DNA from: Pseudomonadota bacterium
GTDB taxonomy: Bacteria; Pseudomonadota; Gammaproteobacteria; Burkholderiales; Rhodocyclaceae
DNA length: 64,000 nucleotides
Assembly: GCA_018261905.1 (NCBI GenBank)
Contig: JAGTRU010000001.1
Location: 248,001-312,000, forward strand
Direction: 5' to 3'
Both the position numbers and the translations under genes were made by a program. The notes under the pieces are model-generated. The model ran no database searches. It was not told where the DNA came from and was given only the letters and a program-made list of their open reading frames with translations. This document shows positions 18,876 to 27,584 of this stretch, piece after piece. Every line of letters starts with the position of its first letter. Within the stretch, counting starts at the first letter, position 1.

Positions 18876-19154
18876 ATGGCGACTTTTCTGGCCTTCCTGG
18901 CGCTGGCCCTGCTGGCCGGCGCTTGCTTCTTCATCTATCACCGCTCGCAAGCCGGGGCCGAGGCTACCGATGAAAAGGACCTGCATCGTTACATGGTCGC
19001 CAATCGCGAACTTCGCCTGCAGCGCATTGACCATGCCCTGTGGGATACCGCCATGCACATCGCCCACGGCGACGAAGGGGTCGCCCGCGCCCGCTACATC
19101 CAGTTGCGGGTCCAGCAGATGAAGCAGGAAGCGGCCAGCGACAGCGTCGAGTAG
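18876..19154 (+). CDS. Small membrane-anchored hypothetical protein
   Basis: 92 residues with one N-terminal membrane helix (FLAFLALALLAGACFFIYH) and a charged, probably helical tail (LHRYMVANRELRLQRIDHAL). No family recognised. The codon use fits neighbours and the stop is followed in nine bases by the convergent minus-strand gene. Confidence 0.55.
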   Translation: MATFLAFLALALLAGACFFIYHRSQAGAEATDEKDLHRYMVANRELRLQRIDHALWDTAMHIAHGDEGVARARYIQLRVQQMKQEAASDSVE

Positions 19155-19163
19155 CTGCCGGGA

Positions 19164-19955
19164 TTACTTGGCGACCGGTACCGGGGCAATGCGGCTCGTT
19201 TCTTCCCGCAACAGCCGCTTGAATTGCGCCGACTCCCGGGCCGCGGCCAGGCCGGCCCAGAACTCTTCGACGGCGTTCCGGTTGGCGTTGTAAAAATCCT
19301 TGTTGAAGATCACGAAATACGGCTTTTCGGTAAATGGCGAGGCGATTTTTTCAACCTTGCGCGCCAACTCGGGGTTGTTCAATTGCTCGTCGCCCTCGAA
19401 AGTCATCAGGGCCAGCAGTTCAAGGTCACCGGCGAGCAGGTGTTTCATGGCCTTCTCGGGATTGTCGTTCGACTCGTAGACCGCAGCGCCCTGTTTCCGC
19501 AACTCGGCCGACGAGGAGTAGCCGAGTTGAGAGCCGATCCGCCCGGTCAAATCGACAAATTGCCGGCCATCCCAATGGGCGGCCGTCCCTTTGACGCGAT
19601 ACAGCGAATATCCATCGGTCTTCAAGCGGCGCGAAGGATCCAGCTTGCCGTCGGGGGTGGTCGGGTAGACCGCAAACTTTGCCCGCTCCTCGCTATAACT
19701 TGCCGCGAATCCACCCGCCACTTCACCGGTGGCAATGTTGCTAAGGCAACGCTTCCAGGGAAAGGCAACCTGCACGACCTTGATGCCGCTCTGCAGGGCA
19801 GCCATGTCGACCAGCTTGTTGTTCAGGCCCTGGCCGTTCTTGGTCAACCAGGGAAAGTTGTAGGCGTCCTCGTAGCACAGCTTGAGGGGCTCTTCGCCAT
19901 GGGCCAGCGAGCCGGCCAATAAAAGACAGAGAAAAATTATCCGGCTTCGCGTCAT
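19164..19955 (-). CDS. Periplasmic solute-binding protein, amino-acid ABC type (SBP_bac_3)
   Basis: 263 residues with a signal peptide (MTRSRIIFLCLLLAGSLAHG) and the two-lobed solute-binding fold (LKLCYEDAYNFPWLTK ... FPWKRCLSNIATGEVAGGF ... IGSQLGYSSSAELRKQG). No permease or ATPase gene is adjacent, so it may be an orphan binding protein feeding a distant transporter or a sensor; the divergent hybrid kinase at 20155 is an obvious candidate partner, but this is inference. Confidence 0.8.
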   Translation of the reverse strand: MTRSRIIFLCLLLAGSLAHGEEPLKLCYEDAYNFPWLTKNGQGLNNKLVDMAALQSGIKVVQVAFPWKRCLSNIATGEVAGGFAASYSEERAKFAVYPTTPDGKLDPSRRLKTDGYSLYRVKGTAAHWDGRQFVDLTGRIGSQLGYSSSAELRKQGAAVYESNDNPEKAMKHLLAGDLELLALMTFEGDEQLNNPELARKVEKIASPFTEKPYFVIFNKDFYNANRNAVEEFWAGLAAARESAQFKRLLREETSRIAPVPVAK

Positions 19956-20154
19956 TGTCCGACCACTATCTGTTGCATTATGGATACCCTCAAGGAAGCG
20001 ATAATTTTACAAGATTGTCCCGCCGGAATAGTGGCGCCACGCTTTTGCCATGTCGTTTACAGGTATCTGTCATTCAGGTAGTTTGTCGGCCCGCCCGAAA
20101 TTTGCGCGGCGCTGCCTTTGCCCCCATCGTACCCCTCCCAGATAAGCCCGCGAC

Positions 20155-22101
20155 ATGCCTCCACTCTACCGTTCCAGCCTGGCAACGCGCACCTTGTTGT
20201 CGATGGTGGTGGCCAGCCTGTTGATTTTTCTGATCATCACGGCCATGGTCGTCTGGGACGAACGATCGAAGTTGCTGGCGGCCGCCCACAACGAATCGGA
20301 AGCGCGAGTGGCCAGCAACATGTCGGCCTTGCAACTCGCGGCCTGGAGCTATAGCGAAGACGGGATACGTGCCATCCTTGCTGCCCTGACCCGGTCCGGA
20401 GCGCTGACCAAGGCGGAATTCATCTCCCCGGAACTCAAACTTGCCTGGCGCCGCGATGGCCTCGCCGTGACGCCGGACCGCACCTGGATGCTGCCGGTTT
20501 TCGCGCCGGAGGGCGGCAAGCAGATCGGCGAGTTGTATCTGACCGAGTCCTACGTCGAGGTGCGCCAGGCGCTACGCGCCAAATTGGTGATCCTGACGCT
20601 GACCGAATTGCTCAAAGTCATGAGCGTGGCGCTCCTCTTGCTCTTCGTGGTGTCGCGCATGATCACCCGCCCCCTGCAATCCCTGGCCAAGGATGTCGAA
20701 TCGCTTGACCCGCGGGCCACCGAAGCCCGCCTGACACTGGCCCGCGGCAAGCACGAACCAGCGGGGGATGAACTGGAGCTACTGGTCGACGCGATCAACC
20801 GTTTCCACCTCGAACGCTCGCTCGAAATCCACAAACGGCAAGAAGCGGAAGAGGAATTGCGCCGCCATCGCGATCATCTCGAGGAACTGGTTGGCGAGCG
20901 CACCACCGCCCTGCTTCTGGCCAAAGATGCCGCCGAAGCCGCCAGTCGTGCCAAGAGTGCCTTTCTCGCCAATATGAGCCACGAGCTGCGGACGCCGATG
21001 AATGCCATCATGGGCATGACCCACCTGGCCCTGCGCAAGGCGACTGAACCGAAATTGTGCGATCAGCTCGGCAAGATCGACCTGGCTTCGCAACACCTGC
21101 TCGATGTCATCAACGATATTCTCGACATTTCCAAGATCGAAGCCGAATGCCTCACCCTCAAGCAAGCCAGCTTCAATTTCGCTGACCTACTGGAAAACCT
21201 GCTCGCTCTGATCGGCCACCGGGCCCAGGAAAAACACCTCAAGCTGCAGATCGATCTGGCGCCGGAAGTCGGGCAACTGACCTTGCGCGGCGATCCGATC
21301 CGCCTTGCCCAGATCCTGCTGAACCTTGCCGGCAACGCCATCAAATTCACCGAGCGGGGTTCCGTCGCCATCGCCGTCCATTTGCTCGAAAGAACGCCGA
21401 ACCATGTCCTGCTCCGCTGCGCCGTGGTCGATACCGGCATCGGCATTGCCAGCGAAGATCAGCAACGCCTGTTCACCGCCTTCGAACAAGCCGATGCGTC
21501 GTCCACCCGCAAATATGGCGGTACCGGACTGGGGCTGGCGATCAGCAAGCGCCTCGCCCAGATCATGGGCGGCGAAATCGGGGTCGATAGCCAGCCGGGA
21601 CACGGCAGCACCTTCTGGTTCACCGTCCGCCTCGGGGTGGACAGCGCAAGCCCCCGCCGGCCGCTACCGAGCCATTCTCCCGACCATGCCGAAGCCCGGC
21701 TGAAGGCCGACTACGCCGGCCAGCGGGTGTTGTTGGTGGAGGACGAGCCGGTCAATCAGGAGGTTTCCCGCAGCTTGCTTGAGGATGCCGGCCTGACGGT
21801 CGATCTGGCCGGTGACGGTAACCAGGCGCTGAGGCTGACCGGGCAAAATCATTACGACCTGATTCTGATGGACATGCAGATGCCCCATCTGAACGGTGTG
21901 GACGCTACCCGCCTCATCCGTAGCCAACCGGGCTACGAGCAGACACCGATTCTCGCGATGACGGCCAATGCCTTTGACGAGGATAGACAAACCTGTCTGG
22001 CGGCTGGCATGAACGACCATATCGGCAAGCCGGTGGTTCCCGTTGTCCTGTTCGAAACCGTATTGCGCTGGCTGGCCTATGCCCGGGCCGGGGATTCCTG
22101 A
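20155..22101 (+). CDS. Hybrid sensor histidine kinase/response regulator
   Basis: 648 residues. A membrane helix near residues 15-35, a ~130-residue periplasmic sensor, a second helix near 140-165, HAMP, then a coiled linker. The HisKA box has His276 (NMSHELRTPMNAIMG), followed by an HATPase with DTGIGI and GGTGLGLAISKRL, and a C-terminal receiver with phospho-acceptor Asp573 (LILMDMQMPHLNG). There is no output domain, so it must signal to another protein. Divergent from the periplasmic binding protein gene at 19955, with 199 bases between them. Confidence 0.9.
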   Translation: MPPLYRSSLATRTLLSMVVASLLIFLIITAMVVWDERSKLLAAAHNESEARVASNMSALQLAAWSYSEDGIRAILAALTRSGALTKAEFISPELKLAWRRDGLAVTPDRTWMLPVFAPEGGKQIGELYLTESYVEVRQALRAKLVILTLTELLKVMSVALLLLFVVSRMITRPLQSLAKDVESLDPRATEARLTLARGKHEPAGDELELLVDAINRFHLERSLEIHKRQEAEEELRRHRDHLEELVGERTTALLLAKDAAEAASRAKSAFLANMSHELRTPMNAIMGMTHLALRKATEPKLCDQLGKIDLASQHLLDVINDILDISKIEAECLTLKQASFNFADLLENLLALIGHRAQEKHLKLQIDLAPEVGQLTLRGDPIRLAQILLNLAGNAIKFTERGSVAIAVHLLERTPNHVLLRCAVVDTGIGIASEDQQRLFTAFEQADASSTRKYGGTGLGLAISKRLAQIMGGEIGVDSQPGHGSTFWFTVRLGVDSASPRRPLPSHSPDHAEARLKADYAGQRVLLVEDEPVNQEVSRSLLEDAGLTVDLAGDGNQALRLTGQNHYDLILMDMQMPHLNGVDATRLIRSQPGYEQTPILAMTANAFDEDRQTCLAAGMNDHIGKPVVPVVLFETVLRWLAYARAGDS

Positions 22102-22116
22102 CGGCCGCCCAATGCC

Positions 22117-24309
22117 TCAAGGCGAATCCGGCGCCGCCGGCGCTTTTTCGCCGGCCTCAGAGGCCACCCGGTTGCGGCCTTCCTGCTTGGCCAGATAGAG
22201 CGCCGCGTCGGCATGTTCGAGGACCACGCTGGCCTGCGCATCGGCGGCGCTCATCGCGGCGATGCCGATACTGACGGTGAGGGTGACCTGGCGTTCCTCG
22301 ATGGTGATTGAAATCTTTGCCACCTTGTTGCGTATCCGCTCGGCGAAGACCTTGGCGGCAGCCGGATCGGTTTTCGGCATGAGCACGGCAAACTCATCGC
22401 CTCCCACCCGGCCGGCCGTATCCACCTTGCGCAATTCGTCGCGCAGGATTCCCGAAAACAGTCTGAGCATGGCATCGCCGGCGGCATGCCCGAGGGTGTC
22501 GTTGATCGACTTGAAATGGTCGAGATCGAGCATCATGACGCTCACCGGCTGCGCCGGATCGCGCTGCAATCCGGCGTAGGCTTCTTCCAGGTGATCGAGG
22601 AAATGCCGGCGATTGGCCAGGTCGGTCAGCGAGTCGGTGGCGGCCAAACCGCGCAGTTCCTCTTCCAGGCGTTTCTTCACGGTGATGTCGCGCGAGAAGC
22701 CGACGGTCCCTACCCGCTGGCTGCCGACGACAACCGGCGACTTGTAGGTTTCAAACCAGCGCTGTTGGCCATCTTTCTCGACCAGTTGTTCGACATGCAC
22801 CTTTTTTCCACTGCTCAGGATGTCCAGATCTTCGGCATGGGCAGCCGCGGCCAGTTCCGGGGGGACGATGTCGAAGTCGGTTTGCCCGATCGGCGCCTCG
22901 ACCGACGACCACCCGTAGTTCTGGGCAAATGGCGAGTTGACGGCGAGATAGCGGCTCTGCTCGTCCTTCAGCCAGACCATGTAGGGGAAGTTGTCGAGCA
23001 AGGCCCGCTGGTAGGCTTCCCGTTCCAGCAAGGCGCGCGTCGCCTCCTTCTCGGCGGTGATGTCGATGACCACCATGCGGCACTCGCGGCTGCTCTCGTC
23101 GGGCACCGCTTCGATCCTGACCACCGCTTCGGGCCGTTGTTCGGTCGCCGCGAGGACGATTTCGCAATGCCTTTTGCACTTGTTGTCGAGCACTTCGGCA
23201 TGGAAATTCTTGAAGGTGAGCAGCGACTCCGGCTTGATCGCGGCGGCAAACCGATAACGGCCGTGCATCGAACGTTTGACGCCGAGCAGGATGGCGCCGG
23301 CCAGGTTGAGTTGCAGGATGACGCCATGCGCATCCAGCGTGAAATAGCCGACCGGGGCAAAGTCGTAGATATCGGCGTATTTCTCGCGCAAGGCATCGGC
23401 CTCGCCATAGGCGTGGCGCAATTCCTCGTTGTGCATTTCGAGCTCGACCTGATGGACCTGCAATTCATGGAGCATACGTTCGTTATCCCAAGGGGTGGCC
23501 GGTGTTGGCAGTTCGCTCTGTTGCAGGCGGGCTTCGGCCCGCTGGCGCAGGGTGGCCGGGTTCGGCCGATGGCGGCTTTTCGGCAGATTGGCCGGCAGAA
23601 GATGAAAAAGTCGTTCGTATTCGCTGCGCACGACGCCGTAACATTCGCATGCCCGCGCTTCCAGGCCCGGACGATCGGTTATCGTGATATGGCCGCGCCG
23701 ATACTGGATCAGCCCCGCCGCCTGCAGTTTGCCGGCCGCTTCGGTGACGGCCTCGCGACGCACGCCGAGCATGCCGGCAATCAATTCCTGGGTCATGTTG
23801 ATCTGGTTGCCATCCATCAGATCCAGGCTGAGCAGCAGCCAGCGGCACAATTGCTGGTCAACCGCATGATGCCGGTTACAGACGACGCTTTGCGCCATCT
23901 GCGTCATCAGCGCCTGGGCATAACTCAGGCACAGGCGTTGCAGGGTGCCGCCCTGGTCGAGTTCCCAGCCGATCACTTCGCTGCGCAGGCGATAGGCATC
24001 GCCGGCGCCCTGCACCACGACCTTGTGGGTCGTGGTCTCGCCGCCCAGGACCAGCGGAATGCCGACCAGGCCGTCATTGCCGGTCATGGCCAGTTCGGCC
24101 GACGAGCCGTTCTCGGTGGCAAAAACCAGCGAGACGATGCAGGTAGTCGGGAAATAGACGAACTCAAGGCTGTCCCCGGCATTGAACAAGACCTTGCCGA
24201 GCGGCAGGGTGACCATTTCCAGATCATCCTCCAGCCGGGCAAATTCGCTGACCGGAAGCGCCGCCAGAATGCGGTTCAACTTCGGACTCGGTAATATCGT
24301 AGATGGCAT
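22117..24309 (-). CDS. Crp/Fnr-type regulator fused to PAS-PAS-GGDEF diguanylate cyclase
   Basis: 730 residues. Residues 1-~145 are a cyclic-nucleotide-binding-like fold (GKVLFNAGDSLEFVYFPTTC), 150-225 a Crp-type winged helix (MTQELIAGMLGVRREAVTEA), then a coiled segment (HELQVHQVELEMHNEELR), two PAS domains and a GGDEF domain with an intact GGDEF at 636-640. It would join DNA binding to c-di-GMP synthesis. The start at 24309 has GAGGA upstream; the open frame continues upstream to 25065 but that part overlaps the BON gene and is not coding. The cNMP part lacks the standard cAMP-binding RE/T-S motif, so its ligand is unknown. Confidence 0.88.
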   Translation of the reverse strand: MPSTILPSPKLNRILAALPVSEFARLEDDLEMVTLPLGKVLFNAGDSLEFVYFPTTCIVSLVFATENGSSAELAMTGNDGLVGIPLVLGGETTTHKVVVQGAGDAYRLRSEVIGWELDQGGTLQRLCLSYAQALMTQMAQSVVCNRHHAVDQQLCRWLLLSLDLMDGNQINMTQELIAGMLGVRREAVTEAAGKLQAAGLIQYRRGHITITDRPGLEARACECYGVVRSEYERLFHLLPANLPKSRHRPNPATLRQRAEARLQQSELPTPATPWDNERMLHELQVHQVELEMHNEELRHAYGEADALREKYADIYDFAPVGYFTLDAHGVILQLNLAGAILLGVKRSMHGRYRFAAAIKPESLLTFKNFHAEVLDNKCKRHCEIVLAATEQRPEAVVRIEAVPDESSRECRMVVIDITAEKEATRALLEREAYQRALLDNFPYMVWLKDEQSRYLAVNSPFAQNYGWSSVEAPIGQTDFDIVPPELAAAAHAEDLDILSSGKKVHVEQLVEKDGQQRWFETYKSPVVVGSQRVGTVGFSRDITVKKRLEEELRGLAATDSLTDLANRRHFLDHLEEAYAGLQRDPAQPVSVMMLDLDHFKSINDTLGHAAGDAMLRLFSGILRDELRKVDTAGRVGGDEFAVLMPKTDPAAAKVFAERIRNKVAKISITIEERQVTLTVSIGIAAMSAADAQASVVLEHADAALYLAKQEGRNRVASEAGEKAPAAPDSP

Positions 24310-24401
24310 AGCATTCCTCGTCGTGTCGATCAGTGGGCCAATTGGAGCCCCATTACAGGACGCTATCCTCTTTATATAGCCTAGCCGGTGAAACCTGTTC
24401 G

Positions 24402-24423
24402 ATATGTTCGCAAGCACACATAT
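24402..24423 (+). promoter_or_regulatory. Recurrent stress-gene motif, copy e
   Basis: ATATGTTCGCAAGCACACAT resembles copies b and f and is partly palindromic. It is about 94 bases upstream of the BON gene at 24517. Confidence 0.4.
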
Positions 24424-24516
24424 CGATCCTGCCGTTCGCCGTATGGTGGGCTCAGGGCGCCGGGCGGTGTCGATAGGACAACGTCCGCCAACCGCAACAA
24501 CACCTAGGACACCTTC

Positions 24517-24930
24517 ATGCGCAATTCGTTCAGCATATTCCAAACAATTCCGCCACACCCGGGGTGGGCGGCATTCTTCGCCGCTTCGCGGCACGCTCTG
24601 CTCGGCGCGACACTGGCCGTCGGGCTGGCCAACGCTCCCGCCGTGGCCGACGAGGCCAAGGTCAAGGCGGCCGTCGAAACGCAGGCCGCCGTAGACAAGA
24701 CCAAGCAGATCATGGACGATAGCTGGATCACCACCCAGATCAAGTCGCAGATTCTGGCCGATGGCGTCAGCCGCGGCTTCCAGGTCAGCGTCGAGACACT
24801 GAATGGTGCGGTGCTGATGAAAGGCAGTCTGGGTAACCAGGATGCCATCGATCACGTGCACCGTCTCGCCGAAAAGGTAAAGGGCGTGAACAGTGTCAGC
24901 ACCGCCGGTGTCAAAATCAGCAGCCAATGA
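24517..24930 (+). CDS. BON-domain periplasmic protein, second copy
   Basis: 137 residues with a long N-terminal export signal (hydrophobic ALLGATLAVGLANAPAVA ending near residue 44) and one BON domain (DDSWITTQIKSQILADG ... AVLMKGSLGNQDAIDHVHRL ... VKGVNSVSTAGVKI). Related to the protein at 11528. It is followed after 31 bases by the secreted Arg/Pro-rich protein gene, probably one operon. Confidence 0.85.
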   Translation: MRNSFSIFQTIPPHPGWAAFFAASRHALLGATLAVGLANAPAVADEAKVKAAVETQAAVDKTKQIMDDSWITTQIKSQILADGVSRGFQVSVETLNGAVLMKGSLGNQDAIDHVHRLAEKVKGVNSVSTAGVKISSQ

Positions 24931-24961
24931 CCGTAACGTCCGTCCAACAGGAGTAACCACT

Positions 24962-25951
24962 ATGCGCCGCTTACTCATCGCCTTGTCCCTGCTCATCCCG
25001 ATCAGCACCGTGCACGCCCAGATCGGTGTCGAGATCGGTCTGCCCAGCGTCAGCATCGGCATCAACCTCGCCGCCTACCCCCAACTCGTGCCGGTTCCCG
25101 GCTACCCCGTGTACTACGCGCCGCGGGCCAATTCCAACTATTTCTTCTACGACGGCCTGTACTGGGTCTATCGCGACGACAACTGGTACTCCAGTGACTG
25201 GTACAACGGACCGTGGGAGATGATTTCCCCGGTCTATGTCCCCTTGTTCGTCTTGCGCATTCCGGTTCGCTACTACCGTCAGCCGCCGCCCTATTTCCGC
25301 CATTGGCGGGCCGATGCACCGCCGCGCTGGGGCGAACACTGGGGCCGCGACTGGGAAGGCCGGCGCCCCGGCTGGGATCGCTGGGACCGCCACGACAAGC
25401 CCCGCGCCGCCCCCTTGCCGACCTATCAGCGACAATTCACCGGCAATCGCTATCCGGCCGCGGTCGAGCAGCAGCGGGCGATCCGCGCCGAGCATTATCG
25501 TTACCAGCCGCGCGAAGCGATCAGCCGGGAGCATTTCAAGGCGCCGGCCAATCGTGACGAACGGCGCGATGAACGGCGTAGCGAACCGCGCCAGGAGCCC
25601 GCACGACGCGCCGTCGAGCCGCCACGAGCCGCGCCGGAACCCCGCACCGAGCGGCCCGCCCGGCAACGTGAAGGGGCGCCGCGGGAGCAGGTGCAGCCAC
25701 CGGTCAATGAGTCGGCGCCGCGCCAGGAGCGCCGCCGCGAGATGCCGACAAGGGAAACCCAGCCGTTTGAAAACCGGCACCCGGCCGCCGAGCAATCGCG
25801 CCAACGGCCGCCGCCGGAACCGACCATGCAGCGCCCGCCGGACAACCAGCGCGGCCGACCGGACGCCGCCCCGAAGCAGCAGGAGCGGGGCCGCGACAAG
25901 CGGGATGAGGAACGCGGCCCTGATCGGGAACGCGGCCCGGACCGGCGGTAA
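24962..25951 (+). CDS. Secreted Tyr/Trp-rich then Arg/Pro-rich protein
   Basis: 329 residues with a signal peptide (MRRLLIALSLLIPISTVHAQ). Residues 20-115 are rich in Tyr, Trp and Pro (YYAPRANSNYFFYDGLYWVY, WYSSDWYNGPWEMI), resembling the YXWGXW-type periplasmic proteins; the rest is a low-complexity Arg/Pro/Glu tail. The start at 24962 has AACAGGAG upstream; an in-frame extension lies inside the BON gene. Function unknown. A strong terminator follows. Confidence 0.75.
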   Translation: MRRLLIALSLLIPISTVHAQIGVEIGLPSVSIGINLAAYPQLVPVPGYPVYYAPRANSNYFFYDGLYWVYRDDNWYSSDWYNGPWEMISPVYVPLFVLRIPVRYYRQPPPYFRHWRADAPPRWGEHWGRDWEGRRPGWDRWDRHDKPRAAPLPTYQRQFTGNRYPAAVEQQRAIRAEHYRYQPREAISREHFKAPANRDERRDERRSEPRQEPARRAVEPPRAAPEPRTERPARQREGAPREQVQPPVNESAPRQERRREMPTRETQPFENRHPAAEQSRQRPPPEPTMQRPPDNQRGRPDAAPKQQERGRDKRDEERGPDRERGPDRR

Positions 25952-25966
25952 GCACATCCAGGCAAT

Positions 25967-26002
25967 AAAAAAGGGGGAGAGCCCGGGCTCTCCCCCTTTT
26001 TT
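25967..26002. terminator. Bidirectional Rho-independent terminator
   Basis: GGGGGAGAGCCC and GGGCTCTCCCCC form a perfect 12-base-pair inverted repeat (25973-25996) flanked by an A run on the left and a T run on the right. It fits both the plus-strand gene ending at 25951 and the convergent collagen-like gene ending at 26018. Confidence 0.9.
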
Positions 26003-26017
26003 ACGAGCCTTCCCGAA

Positions 26018-26365
26018 TCAGCGGGCCGGCGGCACCACGACAATGGTACTGCCCGGGCTACTACCCGAACCGGTTTTACCCTTGGCACCGGTGGCCCCGG
26101 TATTCCCCGTATTGCCGGTGGCCCCGGTTTCACCGACAGCGCCGGTCGAACCTTGCGAGCCGACTTCACCCTGGGCGCCGGTGTAGCCGGTATTGCCCTG
26201 GTTGCCGGTTGAACCCTTGGCCCCGGTATTGCCGGTGCTGCCGGTATTGCCGGTGTTACCCGTATTGCCGGTACTGCCCCGTTCGCCCGGCGGGCCGGCA
26301 GGCCCGGTACAGGCACCCAAAGCGAAGGCCGAGAGCAGCAAAATGGTCGGTAGTGAATATTTCAT
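26018..26365 (-). CDS. Collagen-like repeat lipoprotein
   Basis: 115 residues. Signal peptide with lipobox LGAC (Cys20 region: [16 protein letters not shown]), then about 28 uninterrupted Gly-X-Y triplets, mostly GNT, GST, GAT, GAK and GEx, ending in a short Ser/Gly and IVVVPPAR tail. Such bacterial collagen-like proteins form triple helices on the surface. The start at 26365 has AGAGGA eight bases upstream on its strand. The Thr-rich Y position is unusual and suggests Thr glycosylation or Thr-stabilised helices as in some bacterial collagens. The gene is probably an outer-membrane lipoprotein; its partners are unknown. Confidence 0.8.
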   Translation of the reverse strand: MKYSLPTILLLSAFALGACTGPAGPPGERGSTGNTGNTGNTGSTGNTGAKGSTGNQGNTGYTGAQGEVGSQGSTGAVGETGATGNTGNTGATGAKGKTGSGSSPGSTIVVVPPAR

Positions 26366-26438
26366 GGCGGTTTCCTCTATTGTTGTACGCGGCCAAAAAT
26401 CCGCATATCCCAGAGTGACCAGAGGCGGCGCCAGGGTC

Positions 26439-26459
26439 TGTTCGCTGGCACGCATAGCG
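26439..26459 (-). promoter_or_regulatory. Recurrent stress-gene motif, copy f
   Basis: TGTTCGCTGGCACGCATAGC lies about 73 bases upstream of the collagen-like lipoprotein ATG and aligns with copies a, c and d. The remaining part of the 505-base gap (26366-26870) shows no convincing gene; its right end carries the phasin promoter. Confidence 0.45.
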
Positions 26460-26789
26460 AGATTCCCGAGCGCCGGCCCGCCAGCCATCTTGGCCAACGC
26501 TTTCCCGATCTCGTCGTGCGAAACACTGCCGGCCAGGTGAAGTTCCTTGCCGGGCCGACGAGGATCATTTTTAGGCGCAGGGGGGCCGCATTGTCCTCTT
26601 GCGCCGCAACAAATCAGGGAGGCCAGCACACCGCAGACCGCTGAAGTTTGCGGCGCTTGAGTAATCCATAATTACGGCGCATTATGACGGGCCTGTCGAG
26701 CAATATTCGCTTCCCGCTCAGTAAGTTGCATGGCTCGGGTTGGATATGAAATCGGCAGACCAGCAAGCTCGACGTCATAACAAAAGATA

Positions 26790-26830
26790 TTTGCTGCAGT
26801 GCACCATTTTTCCCGTTCGTGCGTTATACT
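26790..26830 (+). promoter_or_regulatory. Phasin promoter with PhaR-like operator
   Basis: TTTGCTGCAGTGCACC (26790-26805) contains the CTGC-N3-GCA core known for PhaR operators. TATACT at 26825-26830 is a near-consensus -10; the -35 position 17 bases upstream (26802-26807) overlaps the operator. This fits repression by PhaR, relieved when PHA granules titrate it; that model is established in Paracoccus and Ralstonia and inferred here. Confidence 0.6.
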
Positions 26831-26870
26831 CAACGCCGAACACCTCGACAATCCTTTCCAGGAGACATAT

Positions 26871-27407
26871 ATGTCTATCAATCACGAACAATTCGCCGCC
26901 GCCAACAAAGCCACTGTTGATTCCCTGCTTTCCGTTGCCAACACCGCCCTGGCTTCGGCCGAGCGCATCGCTGCCCTGAACCTGAATGCTGCCCGTTCGA
27001 CCCTGGAAGACACCGTTTCCGGCGTCAAGGCCGTGCTCAGCGCCAAGGATCCGAAGGAAGCCCTCGCCGTGCAGACTTCCCTGGCCCAACCGGCTGTCGA
27101 AAAGGCCGTTGCCTATTCGCGCTCGGTCTATGAAATTACGTCCCAGACCCAGCAGGAACTGGCCAAGATGGTCGAAGCCCAGTTCGGCGACTTCCAGAAA
27201 TCGATGTCCGGCATGCTCGAAATGGCCGCCAAGTCTGCCCCGGCCGGTTCCGAAAGCGCAGTTGCCGCGATTCAGAACGCCATCGCTGCCGCCACTTCCG
27301 CTTTCGGCAACATGAACACCGTTGCCAAGCAATTTGCCGAAACCGCGCAGGCCAACATCGCCTCCGCCACCAAGGCCGCTACCGCTGCCAGCAAGAAGAG
27401 CAAGTAA
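26871..27407 (+). CDS. phaP: Phasin (PHA granule-associated protein)
   Basis: 178-residue helical phasin of the phasin_2 family (NHEQFAAANKATVDSLLSVA, then ALASAERIAALNLNAARSTL, QTQQELAKMVEAQFGDF), ending in a Lys/Ala-rich tail. It coats PHA granules and limits their size. CCAGGAG precedes the ATG at 26871. The PhaR-like box upstream, the strong terminator downstream, and the optimised codon use point to high expression. A second phasin-like gene at 10607 lacks the PhaR box. Confidence 0.93.
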   Translation: MSINHEQFAAANKATVDSLLSVANTALASAERIAALNLNAARSTLEDTVSGVKAVLSAKDPKEALAVQTSLAQPAVEKAVAYSRSVYEITSQTQQELAKMVEAQFGDFQKSMSGMLEMAAKSAPAGSESAVAAIQNAIAAATSAFGNMNTVAKQFAETAQANIASATKAATAASKKSK

Positions 27408-27428
27408 GCCCCCCGGCTGCGCAACAAT

Positions 27429-27462
27429 AAAAAGCCCCCGCCCATTTGGCGGGGGCTTTTTC
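27429..27462 (+). terminator. Rho-independent terminator of phaP
   Basis: AAAGCCCCCGCC and GGCGGGGGCTTT form a perfect stem around a CATTT loop, followed by a T run, 22 bases after the phaP stop. Confidence 0.92.
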
Positions 27463-27565
27463 CATGGCGCGCCAATTTTGCTGCGTCGCGCCATGGCCCC
27501 TCGATGGCCCGACCTTTCGCCCTGGCGACAACAAGTCGATAAAATTTACCATTTGCTACAAAATA

Positions 27566-27584
27566 TTTGTTGCGGCGCAGCAAA
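27566..27584. promoter_or_regulatory. PhaR-like palindrome at the small-RNA start
   Basis: TTTGTTGCGGCGCAGCAAA is a near-perfect palindrome (one mismatch) with the PhaR core TTGC-N3-GCAG and matches the phaP operator. An extended -10 (TGCTACAAA, 27555-27563) precedes it, so the likely start point lies inside the palindrome. No protein gene with its own start follows directly. Confidence 0.55.

Noticed and set aside
22486-24294. A 602-codon plus-strand open frame opposite the Crp-GGDEF gene
   Set aside because: Antisense shadow; the minus-strand frame has recognisable Crp, PAS and GGDEF domains.
24310-25065. N-terminal extension of the Crp-GGDEF frame
   Set aside because: The extension overlaps the BON and secreted-protein genes, has no similarity, and a good ribosome-binding site precedes 24309.
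26381-26629. Upstream continuation of the collagen-like frame
   Set aside because: It lacks collagen triplets or signal-peptide features, and the ATG at 26365 has both a ribosome-binding site and the signal peptide.
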